A DNA stretch of 64,000 nt, taken from the NCBI GenBank assembly GCA_001599295.1, contig BCGN01000008.1, positions 620,001 to 684,000 on the forward strand. Reading direction: 5' to 3'. This DNA comes from Sporopachydermia quercuum. Taxonomy: Eukaryota; Ascomycota; Sporopachydermiomycetes; Sporopachydermiales; Sporopachydermiaceae. Under the pieces are notes generated by a model. That model was not told the DNA's origin. It saw nothing but the letters and a program-made list of their open reading frames with translations, and ran no database searches. Both the position numbers and the translations under genes were made by a program. Of this stretch, positions 1-11,888 are shown one piece after another (positions within the stretch are counted from its first letter, which is position 1; every line of letters begins with the position of its first letter).

Positions 1-320
1 AGTCTTAATCATCAAAGCATCAATAGATAATATCATTCTCAGGAAGACTGCAATATTTATTCGTGAACTTCAAAGATGCCGAGGAAGTGCCAATGTGACG
101 AAACGAAAATGTAGCTGACAACCAAAAAATTTACCAGCTGTAAAGAAGAAACTGATCTGAAATAAACATGTGCCACCAAATCAACTAAGGCAATGCAACC
201 AACGCATCCTAAGATCCAACTTAATTGCACAAAATCTTGCTGGTACTAAATCAAATCACACGCCTCAAACAATTATCAAATTAATCAAATCCTAGCCAAT
301 CTCCACCTCTTGGTACTTAC

Positions 321-386
321 TGTGTCTTCAGGTTCAACTTCAAATGGTAGCTTTTCCTTTTTGAAATCCTTCAGTATGATATGCAT
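321..386 (-). CDS. RAD23: RAD23 first exon (partial gene, runs off the left edge)
   Basis: On the minus strand an ATG opens 22 codons reading MHIILKDFKKEKLPFEVEP then EDT, followed at once by a GTAAGT donor (phase 0). This matches the start of the N-terminal ubiquitin-like domain of yeast Rad23, which begins MVSLTFKNFKKEKVPLDLEP. Rad23 partners Rad4 in recognising helix-distorting DNA damage and shuttles ubiquitinated proteins to the proteasome. I see no convincing branch site and acceptor down to base 1, so exon 2 with the rest of the ubiquitin-like domain and the UBA domains probably lies outside. The identification rests on 22 residues plus the splice site; another ubiquitin-like protein is possible but less likely. 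Confidence 0.72.
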
Positions 387-1250
387 TATGATCAGAAATT
401 CTATCACTCAATTATTCACTTTTCACTATACTATGATGTACTGAAAACTCTTCTAAAACAAGAAACAGAAAATTGAAGTTGTTCTTTTGCATTTGATTCG
501 ATTGACCTTATCTGCAGACAGATTACTACTTTCCCTTGCAATTCGTAAGGTTGGTCTTTCATGATACGAAATATACAATTGATATTCCTACACCTGTTGC
601 AATATGGTTAAAGAGACTAGTTTGGGAAATAATAACTAAACGTTACCAAACAAAACGGAAATTATACAATACCGTCTCCGATATAACAGAGAGGGTCTAA
701 CTAGGAAATCTGTTATAAACCTACTTTTTGGGGCATAGGTGTTGAGCGTTAACTTTGCACTTCAAATAGGGTCCCTCATCAGCTTTTTTATCATTGTCCC
801 ATAATAGGTGTACTTAGCGATTCCCGAGACCATTTGACTCAAAGTTTCCGAAATTTCAATGCGATAAGACAAGAATGCTCAAATGAGCTTGATCTGATGG
901 CAAATGAAAAGTTAGTGATAGGTAACGAGCTGATGCTGCTCGAGAAGAAGTTGATCCGGTTACAGTAATTGGGAATAAAGTCACTGTAATGAGTCGGAAA
1001 AGGTAGGCATGGGTATAGATTTTGGTAGTTCTAGTTATTTATTAATATTCTACTGACCATTGATATAGAAGATGACCTCATACCGTGGGGAGATAATGTT
1101 ATGTGAATGATTCAGGACCTACCAGTTGTTGGATTCAAAAAGCTTTCTATTGACGTAAAACAGATTAATGCTAGGCCAATCGATTTGTAATTTAGTGAAG
1201 AAAGTTGAAAGAAATTCGAATCCTTAACGAAAAGCGTTACCTAAATCAAG
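387..1250. promoter_or_regulatory. Divergent RAD23/RAD7 intergenic region
   Basis: This is the shared upstream region of two divergently transcribed repair genes. It is AT-rich and I recognise no certain regulatory site. An open, protein-like stretch at about 818-968 on the plus strand is described under findings; otherwise nothing is seen. Confidence 0.5.
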
Positions 1251-3412
1251 ATGTATGTGAGCCCTACATTAGTTAGTGTATTGAGCAGAACCAGTGATCC
1301 AGTCTGTTGAATTAATGATTAATAGTCAAATGAGTACGGCACTAACATTTCTATCATTATTTTAGGTCTTATAGAAGAACAAGAAAACGTACAGGTCAAA
1401 ATGAGGTTGAGGTGATGGGTCCGTAAGTGCTAGTTCCATACTTGATTATATGAAGCTATAGATTGAGATGGTGATCAATATTCTAACTAACTATTCTCCA
1501 GTAACTCTGCCATGACAGCTTTCTTAAGAGTAAGTTACGTCTGATCTCATGATTTAAATTTAATAATTAAGTTATAAAACCACCAGATAAACAAACATCA
1601 ACTTTGTCGAATACTAATAGTAATCCCTCATCATAGGAACATGGTATTGATAATGACGCTATTCAACGTATGGGAAATAGATACACAGGAAACAACAACA
1701 ACGGGGAAGAAACACAAGAAATACCTGCTAATTTAGAATCAACTGAAAATCCAAACACCAGAGAAACAAGTATACTTAGTGAGAGTAATCCTGTAACTAA
1801 TCAAAATACCGAAACAGAAGATGAAGAGATAGCTTTAATCAGACAAGCTGCTCGTGAGAAAAGGAATCGTGCGAACAATAATAGCAATGAAAATAATTTA
1901 TCTGAAGATGATTGGGTTGATGGTGAACAAAGCAGAATTCATCAAATTGGATCAGTTGACTTCTGCGACGAATGTGATAGACGTTTCACTATATCATCTA
2001 ATTCTCTAAGGAGAGTTAATGAACAAACAGGCGAAATCTCATATCTTTGCGATAGCTGTAGTAAACAGCAATATGCTAAGGATAAGCGGAAAAGAACTAA
2101 CGAGTTAGCTGCTAGAAAGAAAAGAAAGAAAATCGCCCAAGCTTTGTTAGACAGACAAGAATATAGTCTGCCTAAATTGCAAGATTTATGTATTAAAGTG
2201 GTTTCAAAACACATTAAGGACGTTGAAATGCTTGGTGATATTGGATTGAACAATATGGCCAAACTTTCAAAGATTCTATCTAGATATAGATCTCTCGATG
2301 ATAATTCCATGAAACTGTTCTTATCATCATCGGTTAAAAATTTGGAGTTCTGGGATTGCTCAAAACTATCCAGTAGAAGTTTAAATTTAATACCTGCTTA
2401 TTGTCCTAATTTACAATCATTAAATTTAAACATGTGTGGTCAACTAGATGGAACTGTATTGAAATATATTGGCAGCAATCTCACCCATTTAACTAAACTA
2501 TCTTTCAATGGTCCTTTTCTTGTATCACCTAAACAATGGATAGAATTTCTACCATTAATTGGTCCAAGACTGAAGGCATTTCATTTATTCAACACTCATA
2601 GGTTCAATGATGAATGCCTAACGATTTTACTTAAATCAGCACCTGGGCTAGAAGAAATAACATTATCTCGTGTTGATGGTATAAATAAGAGCGAAAGTTA
2701 TAATCAAATAGCTGATTTGCTTCCAAATCGTCATCAATTAACTCATTTGGAGCTTTCGTACCCTAGTCAAGAAGATTTGATTGTTGATGATATCGTTGTC
2801 CGAATACTGAATACTCAAGGCCGAAAGTTAAAATCTCTTGTTTTGGATGGTTGTCTTGATTTAACGGATTCGATAATAACTGAAGGCATTAAGCCAAACT
2901 GTTTGAAATTGCAGAACCTTTCACTTGTTCTGATTGATCAACTATCAACAGAAGCTGTTAAGGATATGTTTGATTTTTGGAGAGCGGAAGTTAATGAGAG
3001 CAAGTCAAACCCTGGCCTAATGACAGTTAATCTCAAGAGAGCTATATCATTAGGTGATAATGCTATTATTGCTTTGATTCAACACTCAGGCCATTCATTA
3101 ATTGAGCTCAATATCAACTCTTTAGGTTCATTGACTAAAAAGACTTTTATGTTTCTCTGTGGATATCCTGATTTTGAGATCGACCGTTATATCAAAGGTA
3201 TCAAAGTCAGTGTTCATAAGACTAGATGTCAGCTTCTGACTCATCTTGACACAGGCTTTGTCAAGTGTGTTGATGATCAAGTAATTGAAATGCTTGGCTT
3301 CTGTTGCTCTAAATTGACATTGCTGGAAGTCTATGGCAATAACATGTGTACTCATCAAGCAAGAATAAGGCCTGGTTTGAAAGTCATTGGCAGACAAAGT
3401 GATAGTATATAG
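1251..3412 (+). CDS. RAD7: Rad7, nucleotide excision repair protein (4 exons)
   Basis: Exons are 1251-1252, 1366-1422, 1502-1529 and 1637-3412, giving 620 aa (S. cerevisiae Rad7 is 565). The start codon is split: AT lies before a GTATGT donor and G after the acceptor. The spliced N-terminus reads MSYRRTRKRTGQNEVEVMGP, then NSAMTAFLR, EHGIDNDA, matching yeast Rad7 (MYRSRNRPKRGGENEVKGPN, SALTQFLREEGI). Introns have branch sites CACTAAC, TCTAAC and ATACTAAT. A CxxC-CxxC zinc-knuckle-like motif lies near residues 139-170, and leucine-rich repeats follow from about residue 210 to the end. Rad7 acts with Rad16 in global-genome repair of non-transcribed DNA and in an Elongin-C ubiquitin ligase. It converges on PRP39. 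Confidence 0.93.
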
Positions 3413-3638
3413 TACAGTTTATTAATAATGAAAAGAACCGGTTGTGATGGTCATTGAATAGGGTAGNTATTAATGTTATGTATTTGATGTTAATGCAAGT
3501 TGACCTAGTGTTATTACGTAAGTTTCTGAAAAATTTGGTGTTTTTCTTGCGTTATTTTATGATTTTAGGAACTGTTTTTGAATTGTCATTCATCTATTCC
3601 TATGTTCAGTTATTTTATTATAAAATACATGGAAGTTA

Positions 3639-5755
3639 TCAATCAGCATTTGATTTAGAAGGGACCAATGATAAATAATCCCCAGTTACAGTTGAATTCC
3701 CTATTCTAACAAAAGCTGTCCCAGATATTTGTTTCTTATCACCATGACTAGAATCTATTTCAATACCAGGATGACCGTTTTCTGCTTTTAATCTCTTTTC
3801 TGTAGTTTCCAAATTCAAATCCTTGGCTACTTTTTTTTTCAAGAATGATTGAACTGCAATAGGACCTTTTGTTTGAATATCAAACATAAAATAATCACTG
3901 GAAAGCTTCTGGGTAGAGCCTAATGTTATCAGTAGTTCTAAATACTCTTCGACAATATCATACACCAATCTGTAAGGTAGATAAGCCTTTTCTACTACCA
4001 GCTTAACTGTGTTTGATAATTCTGTGAGATCACGTGAACTATGCCTTGTAGCATTAGGTATAATTGTCTGAACGGAGAAAACGGAAAATCGGAAATAGCC
4101 AAGCCAGAATTCTTTATTACTTTTCAGAATATCACGATTGCAGTATTTCTTGTAAACTTGACTTGCTTTTATGATATCCCTTCTGTTGATCCAGTATAGT
4201 TTCCCAAGTTCATTGATAACAGTTCCAATAGCTGTGTCAGGTAGAATGTCTTCTATTTCTGTATCAGATGAACGATCTTTTGAAACGTCATCACTTTCCT
4301 TGTCCTTCTTTTTCTCTGCTAATCTTTTGAAAAACTTATCAATAAAAGTTGTGGCTAGCTTGATTGCAGTGTCTATGCCTTTTGTTCTACGCTCAAATTG
4401 GATCCTTAGTCTCCATGAAGACACTATTGACGGTTCGTTTGCAATGTAGGTGTTTAAGAAGCTTTTAGCTCTAGCTAATGACGAGGCAGTACCAATACTT
4501 TCTAGAAACAAACAGAAACTATGTCTTAGTTTTGGTTTAGATGTGGGAATGAAATAAGTACAAGCTCTTTGATAAACAGCTATAATTGTTTCAGCCAGAT
4601 CCTTCCTCAAATCACCATCTGAATCAGGATCATTTGAGCAAATTTCGTATCTCTGAAACAAAAAGTGTTGATAGTTTAGCCAAATACCTTCTTCAAATGC
4701 ACAAGGAACTAATGCCCGTTCATATAATATTTTTATTTGTTCGAAATCTTTCTGACTCTCTTCATAATCAAGATATTTAGCCCATATTCTAACCTGAGAT
4801 TCTTCAACCGGTATTACCAAAAAATACGATCTGATGATTTCTGATTCATACTGCCAACGGTCATTTACGCCTTGTTGAATTTTAGCATATAGTTGTAAAT
4901 AATACTCGTTGACTTTCTCACTTAGAGCTGAAGAATCATCATTATTAGCTGTTTTACTTACTTCATCTAAAACAACTTGAGGAACAACTTCAGTTACAGG
5001 TANCTGGGACAACAGCTCAATGAACCTTTCAAAATAGCCAGCGTACTGATATAGATATTTCTGAGATATACTTTCTAACAATTTGGCTACTGGAACACTA
5101 ATAATTCCGGATTTTGACTCCTCAAATGTGATATATTTATCCCAGAAAGGATGAGCCATGAAATCTCTACCACATGCTGAGCCACCTCTTTGAAATGATT
5201 CTCTGATTAGGTTTTCATCTTCCCCATATTGTTCTTGCAGAAAAGTAACATAATCTCCCCATAGATCAACACTCACAGGTATTGCTGCAACTCCTCGTTC
5301 ATAAATTTTTCTACATTCTTCTTTACCGGACACCAGTAAAACAGTATCAGCATATTGTTTCCAATACCCAAAAAACAAAGGATATCTCGATAACAGATCC
5401 TCAAACACGCTATATATTTTATCTCTTGTAGTTGGTGGTGTTTCCGTCGATAATCCTTCAGGTCCTGCTAATGCTATTGATTGTTGTAAGAGAGAATCCC
5501 ACAGTTCAACATTGTCAACATTGCCACGCTATAAATTAATATCGATCATGTTAGAAATTGCCAGAAAGAACAGTACTAATAGGTATACGAAATATGTCTA
5601 TTGGTATGCCCATGTTTTAATTATTTATAGTACAGTGAACCAGCTGAGAAAGATCAACTGTTGTCCCTGATCTCATCACTTACCACTTCACTATATAGGG
5701 CTGACCAACTATCAAGCTCTGTGTCATTGATTGCTGTAGATGAAGTCTCTGTCAT
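3639..5755 (-). CDS. PRP39: Prp39, U1 snRNP splicing factor (2 exons)
   Basis: Exon 1 is 5755-5684 (24 codons from MTETSSTAINDTELDSW), the intron is 5683-5529 (GTAAGT donor, CTAACAT branch, TATAG acceptor, phase 0), and exon 2 runs 5528-3639. The protein is 653 aa; baker's yeast Prp39 is 629. It is built of HAT (half-a-TPR) repeats with spaced aromatic W/Y/F positions, for example FFGYWKQYADTVL, VDLWGDYVTFL and FWLGYFRF. Prp39 is a U1 snRNP component needed for 5' splice-site recognition; in S. cerevisiae it pairs with Prp42. One N falls in the coding region. The paralogue Prp42 is the main alternative. Its 3' end converges on RAD7 across 226 bp. Confidence 0.88.
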
Positions 5756-6785
5756 AATTGAATCTGCTCGCCAAGAAAGTACTATCACTTCTCTACCGCT
5801 AATTAAAAAATTTATTTGATCTTCGTGATCTCCGTCGCTTTATTGGTTGTACCAATCAGCAGATTTGTTGTTATTTCATCAAATTTCACAATAGTAAAAG
5901 CAATTCTGAAAGAATAATGTTGAGAAACACTCTGAATCCTGGGGGGTACCTGAAGACTGCGAAGTTTCTCTCGGTGTTAGGTTCACGCAACACCAGCAAA
6001 AGATAGGAGACAGAATATAAGAGAAGAAAGAGCTGATAAGAAAAAGAAAAGACAAGGAACTGAAAGGAATTTTTTGGTGTAGGTTGTTTTGATAAATGAA
6101 GTAAAAACTGGTTTTGAGAAGATAGTTACTTCAGTAGATTTTTTGGGAGGAAGTCATTAGGTTAGCTAATGCGTTTTTAGGTCTGAGATGAATAGCCAAT
6201 TGATGCGATTAGGGATGAGCAACGATAATAATCCTACGTTGATCTCAATGATTGGGATGTACTGAAAGTTTTCTTTAAAGTCAAAACGAGTGATGAATGA
6301 GGCTGAAATTTTGTTGTGTGTCTGGTATGATTTGGGTTGGATTGATGAGATTTTTTTTGGTTAACAAATTAAGTGACTTTACACGCCCAGACAGCCTGGT
6401 TGAGACTATTCCTTTCTTTTTTGTTGTGTGTGTGTGTGATTAACACTGTAGTCAATTTTTCTATTAAGGCTTTTATTTTGAGTTCTTCCAGTCATTAGTT
6501 TTCATATTAGCAATATAACCATGGTTGATGGTTCTGAAGAATATCTCTTCTCACTAGACACTTGATGAAACATATACATCTAACGATCAAACAATGAATG
6601 ATATGGAAATTTTTTTAGCTATGAGCATCATTTATATTGGCTCTACTTATTGTGTCAATCCTTTGTTGAAGTTCTAGTCTCTTAATTTACAGAGAGTACG
6701 ATGCAATAACTATTCACACTGGTCAAACAGTATATTGAAGAGGCAAAAGCAACATAGATACATTCGATCTTAATAAAAACAGTAC
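5756..6785. other. Intergenic region between PRP39 and tRNA-Tyr
   Basis: No recognised gene. It contains the PRP39 promoter next to 5756 and a 29-codon ATG reading frame on the plus strand at 5917-6006 (see findings). The rest is AT-rich with a short TG run near 6425-6440. Confidence 0.4.
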
Positions 6786-6872
6786 CTCCCGATGGCCCAG
6801 TTGGCTAAGGCGCGAGACTGTAATAGTATCATTGTTATCTTGAGATCGGGTGTTCGATTCACCCTCGGGAGA
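6786..6872 (+). tRNA. tRNA-Tyr (GTA anticodon) with a 13-nt intron
   Basis: A full cloverleaf is visible: 7-bp acceptor stem CTCCCGA/TCGGGAG, D arm GCC/GGC, anticodon arm CGAGA/TCTTG around CTGTAA, five-base variable loop AGATC and T arm GGGTG-TTCGATT-CACCC. The anticodon GTA is at 6820-6822 and A37 at 6823. The intron is about 6824-6836 between positions 37 and 38, as is usual for eukaryotic tRNA-Tyr. The sequence closely resembles yeast tRNA-Tyr. A poly-T run follows directly and would end Pol III transcription. Confidence 0.96.
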
Positions 6873-6932
6873 CTTTTTTTTCTTTTTTTCTTTTTTTCTT
6901 TTTTTCTTTTTTTCTTTTTTTCTTTTTTCTTC
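6873..6932 (+). repeat. Tandem T7C repeat that includes the Pol III terminator
   Basis: About seven copies of an 8-bp TTTTTTTC unit lie directly behind the tRNA. The first T run is an adequate Pol III terminator and the others are reserve terminators. This is a pure pyrimidine tract on the plus strand. Confidence 0.85.
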
Positions 6933-7604
6933 TGCATTTGAGGTGATCAGTTTAAGTTTCATAGTGCATTGTATTATTCAGCCAGTGTTAAGACTATAAA
7001 TATCTGAATAAATTTGCATCAGAGCCAAAACTCAGCTAATAACAAAGATGTAACTATAATACTAATGGAAGTTCTATATATAATTATAGAACTTTATAAT
7101 ATAACTGGAAGTGGAAAAAGTTTGATGCTGATTCTAGTAAAATATCTGGATTTACTGGACTAGCATTCTCTCTCNGTACTGCTCGTTGACACATGCACAA
7201 GCATGCAAGCTGATGCGAGATGAATGCAGATCTCTCCAAATCGGTAATCATGTAAACATTCCTAATTTCATTTTCATCTTTTCTGACATCAAGGCGAATC
7301 AATAGCTTATATTACTCTCTTGTCCAAGCTATTAACTATAACTGGGAGGAAACATAAATACATTGTCTGATCATAGTACATCGAAGAAACAGTATATTTG
7401 AGGCAAGAATCCGGTTTTGGATCCATTAATAGAGGCCATTAACAAGAAGTTGACAGTAGGCATTTTCTATTCTCTCCAGATCAATCGCTCTTTCCATTCA
7501 CACAGCCAAACGCGCAATCATCATTGAAATGATAAAGCAAAGGTAGGACTCATAAGGGTTGACTGACAAAACTTTTGGAATTGAAATCAGAATTGAAATC
7601 AGAA
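6933..7604. other. Intergenic region, BFA1 upstream
   Basis: No gene or structured RNA seen. It presumably carries the BFA1 promoter. Short open frames here lack ATG starts or resemblance to proteins. Confidence 0.4.
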
Positions 7605-10401
7605 ATGAGTACAAGCAATAGTCGAAATATTAGCGCTGGCGCGAGTATTCCTGGCTTACATTTCATCTCTCCAGATCAGAACTTTGATCCACTATCGCCA
7701 GAGGATAACATATCTAAGCTAACCAAAGATAACGTGCAACACTTTGATGAAGAAAACTGGGAAGACGAGTTTGATTTCAACAATGAAAATGATGCGATGA
7801 ATGCATTTAACGTAAATACTGGATCTTCAATACCAGCAAGTACAGGTTATCGAAGAGGTGTCTCTGGTGAAACAAATCATCAACTAACTGATTTCATTGA
7901 AGAAGACGAGTTTTTCGAGGACAATGACCTGCTTGGATTCCCAAATGATGAAGATTTCGAGGGTGAAAATATGACGATAACTAAGGGGAATTCTAGGGAT
8001 TTTGTTCATCATATGAGTAGCTTGAATGAACAATTTCAGAATGCTACTCTTGTCTCTAAGAACCCTTCAGCAGAGCAGCAAAATAGTAAAGCAGTCAAGT
8101 TCTCAAAGTTTACTGATTTTGATGATATAGCATCAGAGGATGGCTTTGAATTTCCGGATGANCGGCTTGATTTCAATACTCGATTACAGTCCAAATTTCA
8201 GCAACCGCCAATACCACGGGCCTCAAAACAGCCATCCTATTCATTTTATGCACCAGATCTCAATTTGGAAGGCATGCGTGATATAAGTAGTCCTGCTCCT
8301 AGTACAAGAAGCAGCATATCATCAATTGACTCCTTATATGGAGAAAATGAAACTGACTCTACAGAACTACTAAGTGGAATTGAGTTACCGGATGAGCCTA
8401 TTGATTTACAAAACATTTTGACTACCAAACAGAAGGAAGCAATATTGAAAGCTTATAGAGATCAGCAGCAAGAAGACGAAGTACTAGGAACTATAGACAC
8501 ATTCCGGAGTCCTAAACAGAATAAACTAGCTGATCAACGGAAAAGTGTGATAAAAATATTTCAAGAAACAGGTTTTGATGAAAATGATGATGTGACATTC
8601 TTGGAAGGATTCGACCTAGCAAATCCTCAAAATGAACTAGTTTCTGATTCCAATTCGCCAATCAAAAACAACAGAAGTTCTCTTCTGAAAACCTATAATA
8701 CCCTAAAAGAGTTTCCAGATATAAATACCTTGCGGAATTTACATAAAAATGTAATTATCAAGCAACATGCGGGCGCATCAACACTAGATCAGGATGGATT
8801 TTTAACAAGTCCATCGAAAAACAGAAGGCAATCGGGAAACCTCAGATCCAAGCAAAGTATTGGTAGTTTTAGTACATCTCCGACAAAACCGACCAGGATT
8901 CCTCGGCCAGTACAAAGCTCCATCAATTTAAGATCAGATGCTAGTATTAATGAGGATTTTGGTATACTCAAAGCCGCGGACAATAATTTGAGTTCGAAAA
9001 CATCGGTTCCAATTCTGGAAACAGTTGATTTATTAACATTGAGGAATAATAAAAAAGACCTACATAGTTCGATTGATTCGACAAGTCCCAAAAGAAAGTT
9101 ACGGAAAACAGTATCATCGTTTGACTTAGGCAAAAGCTCTAACTCTAACTTAAACACTAGTGCAAACCTTAAGCTTAACTATAACTCTCTTTTAACTAAA
9201 GAAAAGAAACTACAGTTACTAGGCATAATCCAACGACAGACTCTAGGTACGGTTAAATCACAAGAGAAAAGACCAAATGTAGCTACCATATTTGAAGGCT
9301 ACGAAGCAGATATTGATAATGATACAGACCAAGGAAATTTCGATACCAATCAGCTAATCAATACACTGAAAAGGAAACAATTGGCTAAGCCAAAATCAGT
9401 CCATATATTTGGCGATGGAACTGAATTAGATGATATAGGAGATTTGCCAGTTGATACTGAAAAGCAGGATGATGAGGATTGGAATAATACAGTCAGTGCA
9501 AAGACTCTGAAATCAGTAAGAGATAAGAAAAAATTTGACCAAGTATCAAGGCAAAACTATTTAGGTAAGTTAAGTGTTGAACTACTGATAATTTATGTAT
9601 GCTCAAGTGCTTTTCAATATACTAACCAGATATCAGATGCTTTCAAAGAAACTGGTAAAGAAAGGACAAGAAGAAGACCCAAGGAACGCAAATTAAAGAG
9701 CAAAATAGGGTTAATTAAACAGTTTAATTCTCCTAGTAAGCCAGGTATGTATAAAAGTGATCTATTCCAATGATTTGCTTTGAAATTAACAACTTCTAGT
9801 TCTCGATGGCTATGGCAAGGAGATGAGATTCAACCCGGAAAAACTAATATGGGAAGGAAATGACTCTGATTTACGGAAATTTGATAATATTGCCAGGGAT
9901 GGTAGCATTAAGCATCCCGGGTTAATTGCTTTCATGTCTCACAAAGGTGTTCAAGTAGTCGGGAAAATGGTATTTGATCCTACTACATTATCGTGGATCA
10001 ATCTCGATGCACGGGAGGAGGAAAATGATCCATTTAAAGAAATAGAGGAAGAAGAGAATAGACAAGCGACAACGAACTATAGTCTTAGAGATTATTCACA
10101 AGGCCAAAACATGGACTTACCCCGACATTTATCTACGAGAAACAGTTCACTTGCTGTATCTCAAGATCGTAAAATATCCATAACTACAACAAGCAGCTGG
10201 ACCAATAGTAGTGCTGGTAGAAGTTTCGATGGCAATCAACCTGGAACTGAATTCGAATTATCAGAAGACACTATCAAAGCTTTGTATCATGAAGAACTTC
10301 GCTGGGATAAGAAAGTTAGGCATTGGTTTTCACCTAACGAACCATTTGATCGGCTTTATCAACATGAAATACGAAGAATGGTAATGGGTGAAAAGCAATA
10401 A
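7605..10401 (+). CDS. BFA1: Bfa1/Byr4, spindle-checkpoint GAP subunit (3 exons)
   Basis: Exons are 7605-9564, 9637-9744 and 9800-10401, giving 889 aa (S. cerevisiae Bfa1 is 574). I chose the first ATG (MSTSNSRN); upstream in-frame codons include no ATG. Intron 1 (72 nt, TACTAAC branch) and intron 2 (55 nt) are both phase 1. The C-terminal third carries the family signature: RFNPEKLIWEGND, HKGVQVVGKMVFDP with ENDPF, and LYHEELRWDKKVRHWF, each matching Bfa1. The N-terminal part is acidic and disordered. With Bub2, Bfa1 forms the two-part GAP that holds Tem1 off at the spindle pole until the spindle is positioned. Bub2 supplies catalysis; Bfa1 binds Tem1. One N is in exon 1. Confidence 0.9.
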
Positions 10402-11888
10402 TAGAGCATCTACAGGCACCATCCCAAACCAACCAAGTATTCAGAAGAATCAAACATAATTCACATAGTACTACGCATTTTTTTCTTCTGTCTTTTCTTT
10501 TTAGTAGGTAAGCTCATTTTCCAAAATACTATTATTATAGGTACTTTATAGCAATAATCACTCTACCTTCAATTCTGCTGTTATAGAGATTGTTTACTTG
10601 TACTCTAAGGTTCATATAATCAGAGAGATTAGAGAGTCGGCTTACTAACTGATGGCCTGAGGTAACAGTGAACGTTTGGTTATAAGCGAAACAAGACCGT
10701 TATGAACTATGGCGCATGATGAGAGGAGCTGTCCATATAAATAGAGTTCACGAGGATCATTTTCTGCTTAGATCGGAAATCTTAATAAAGTTTAATGGAA
10801 GTAAAAAGTTTATTATTATGGGGAACTTTAGAGTTTGAACTAGTTTACAATAATTATCTACCAGGAACCATTTTTTTCGCCCCATGACTTCCATAAATGA
10901 AGTGTAAAACCCATAAATGATCCCTGTGATACTGGGGAATTATCGAAAAGTTGATATCAGAGATGAAACCAACTCCAAATAAGTAATTTAAATCAAAGGA
11001 TGATTAAGTATTGATAAAATCTAAGAACGGATAATCTTCAATGGTCGTTTTCATTCTAGAGAATAAGAATGGTCTAGATCTTTCAAATATCTCGTCATTT
11101 CCATTATCAGATCTAAGATGATGGAGTGAAAGTATAAAAGAAAAAAGATACTAAACCAGGTTGATTCAATAATCATAAATTACATAGCCAATGATTTCAT
11201 ACTAAATAATGTTCTCAGAATGAATTAGAATAAGCCGAATGAAACATCAAAAGTCCGTGTTTTCCATACCTGAATTGTTTGCATATCTTCTGAGATATCG
11301 TGTGATTAGTAAGACTTATGTTACGACACTTAGAACAATCAACTAGCAATGTAATGATTTCATTATTTCATGGGGTTTGTTCATTGTTAGTGGCTAGGTT
11401 AGTTCACATATATCATATCTCATCATATTACAAGAATCATATATGTTGCCATTAACTCTAGTTTCATATAAATTCTAGTGTAATTGGAGACAATGCAGAG
11501 TCAAAAGTTGAAACGTTTGAAAGAAGCGAAGAATCTTCTAAGATATTGAATTTTGTTATATTACAGTAGAAAGTTTAAAACTTAATAATGAAACTTGCAT
11601 AAACCTTATTTATATCTTCTGACTAGCCATTTTGTCATTCTTCACCCCTCTTCAAAGTGAAGTATATAGAGGTGGTGCTTTTCTTGATTATTGATTCAAT
11701 ATAACAATATATACAATTACAATATGAGGAGTAAATGAAAGAAAATCATTAAAGAACATTATTAAAAGCAAACGATTACTATAAGATTGAAGTACTAGAA
11801 GTCGTACACAACCCTCACAAGTAACACAACATATTTTAGAATAAGATCATAATATCATAAAGAAGAGATTTGAATAAATTACTCGAAA
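10402..11888. other. 1.5 kb intergenic region
   Basis: No coding segment, tRNA or repeat of note. It is AT-rich and probably holds the BFA1 3' end and a long promoter for the gene starting at 11889. A TATA-like stretch and A-rich leader precede that ATG. Confidence 0.4.

Noticed and set aside
3454-3678. 74-codon frame between RAD7 and PRP39
   Set aside because: Starts at a non-ATG codon, contains an N and sits in the short convergent spacer; most likely untranslated 3' sequence.
6723-6962. 79-codon Lys/Glu-rich frame on the minus strand
   Set aside because: It is the reverse complement of the tRNA-Tyr gene and the T7C repeat; no gene.
7575-7604. Ten extra N-terminal codons for BFA1
   Set aside because: That start would be TTG; the first ATG at 7605 is in good context.
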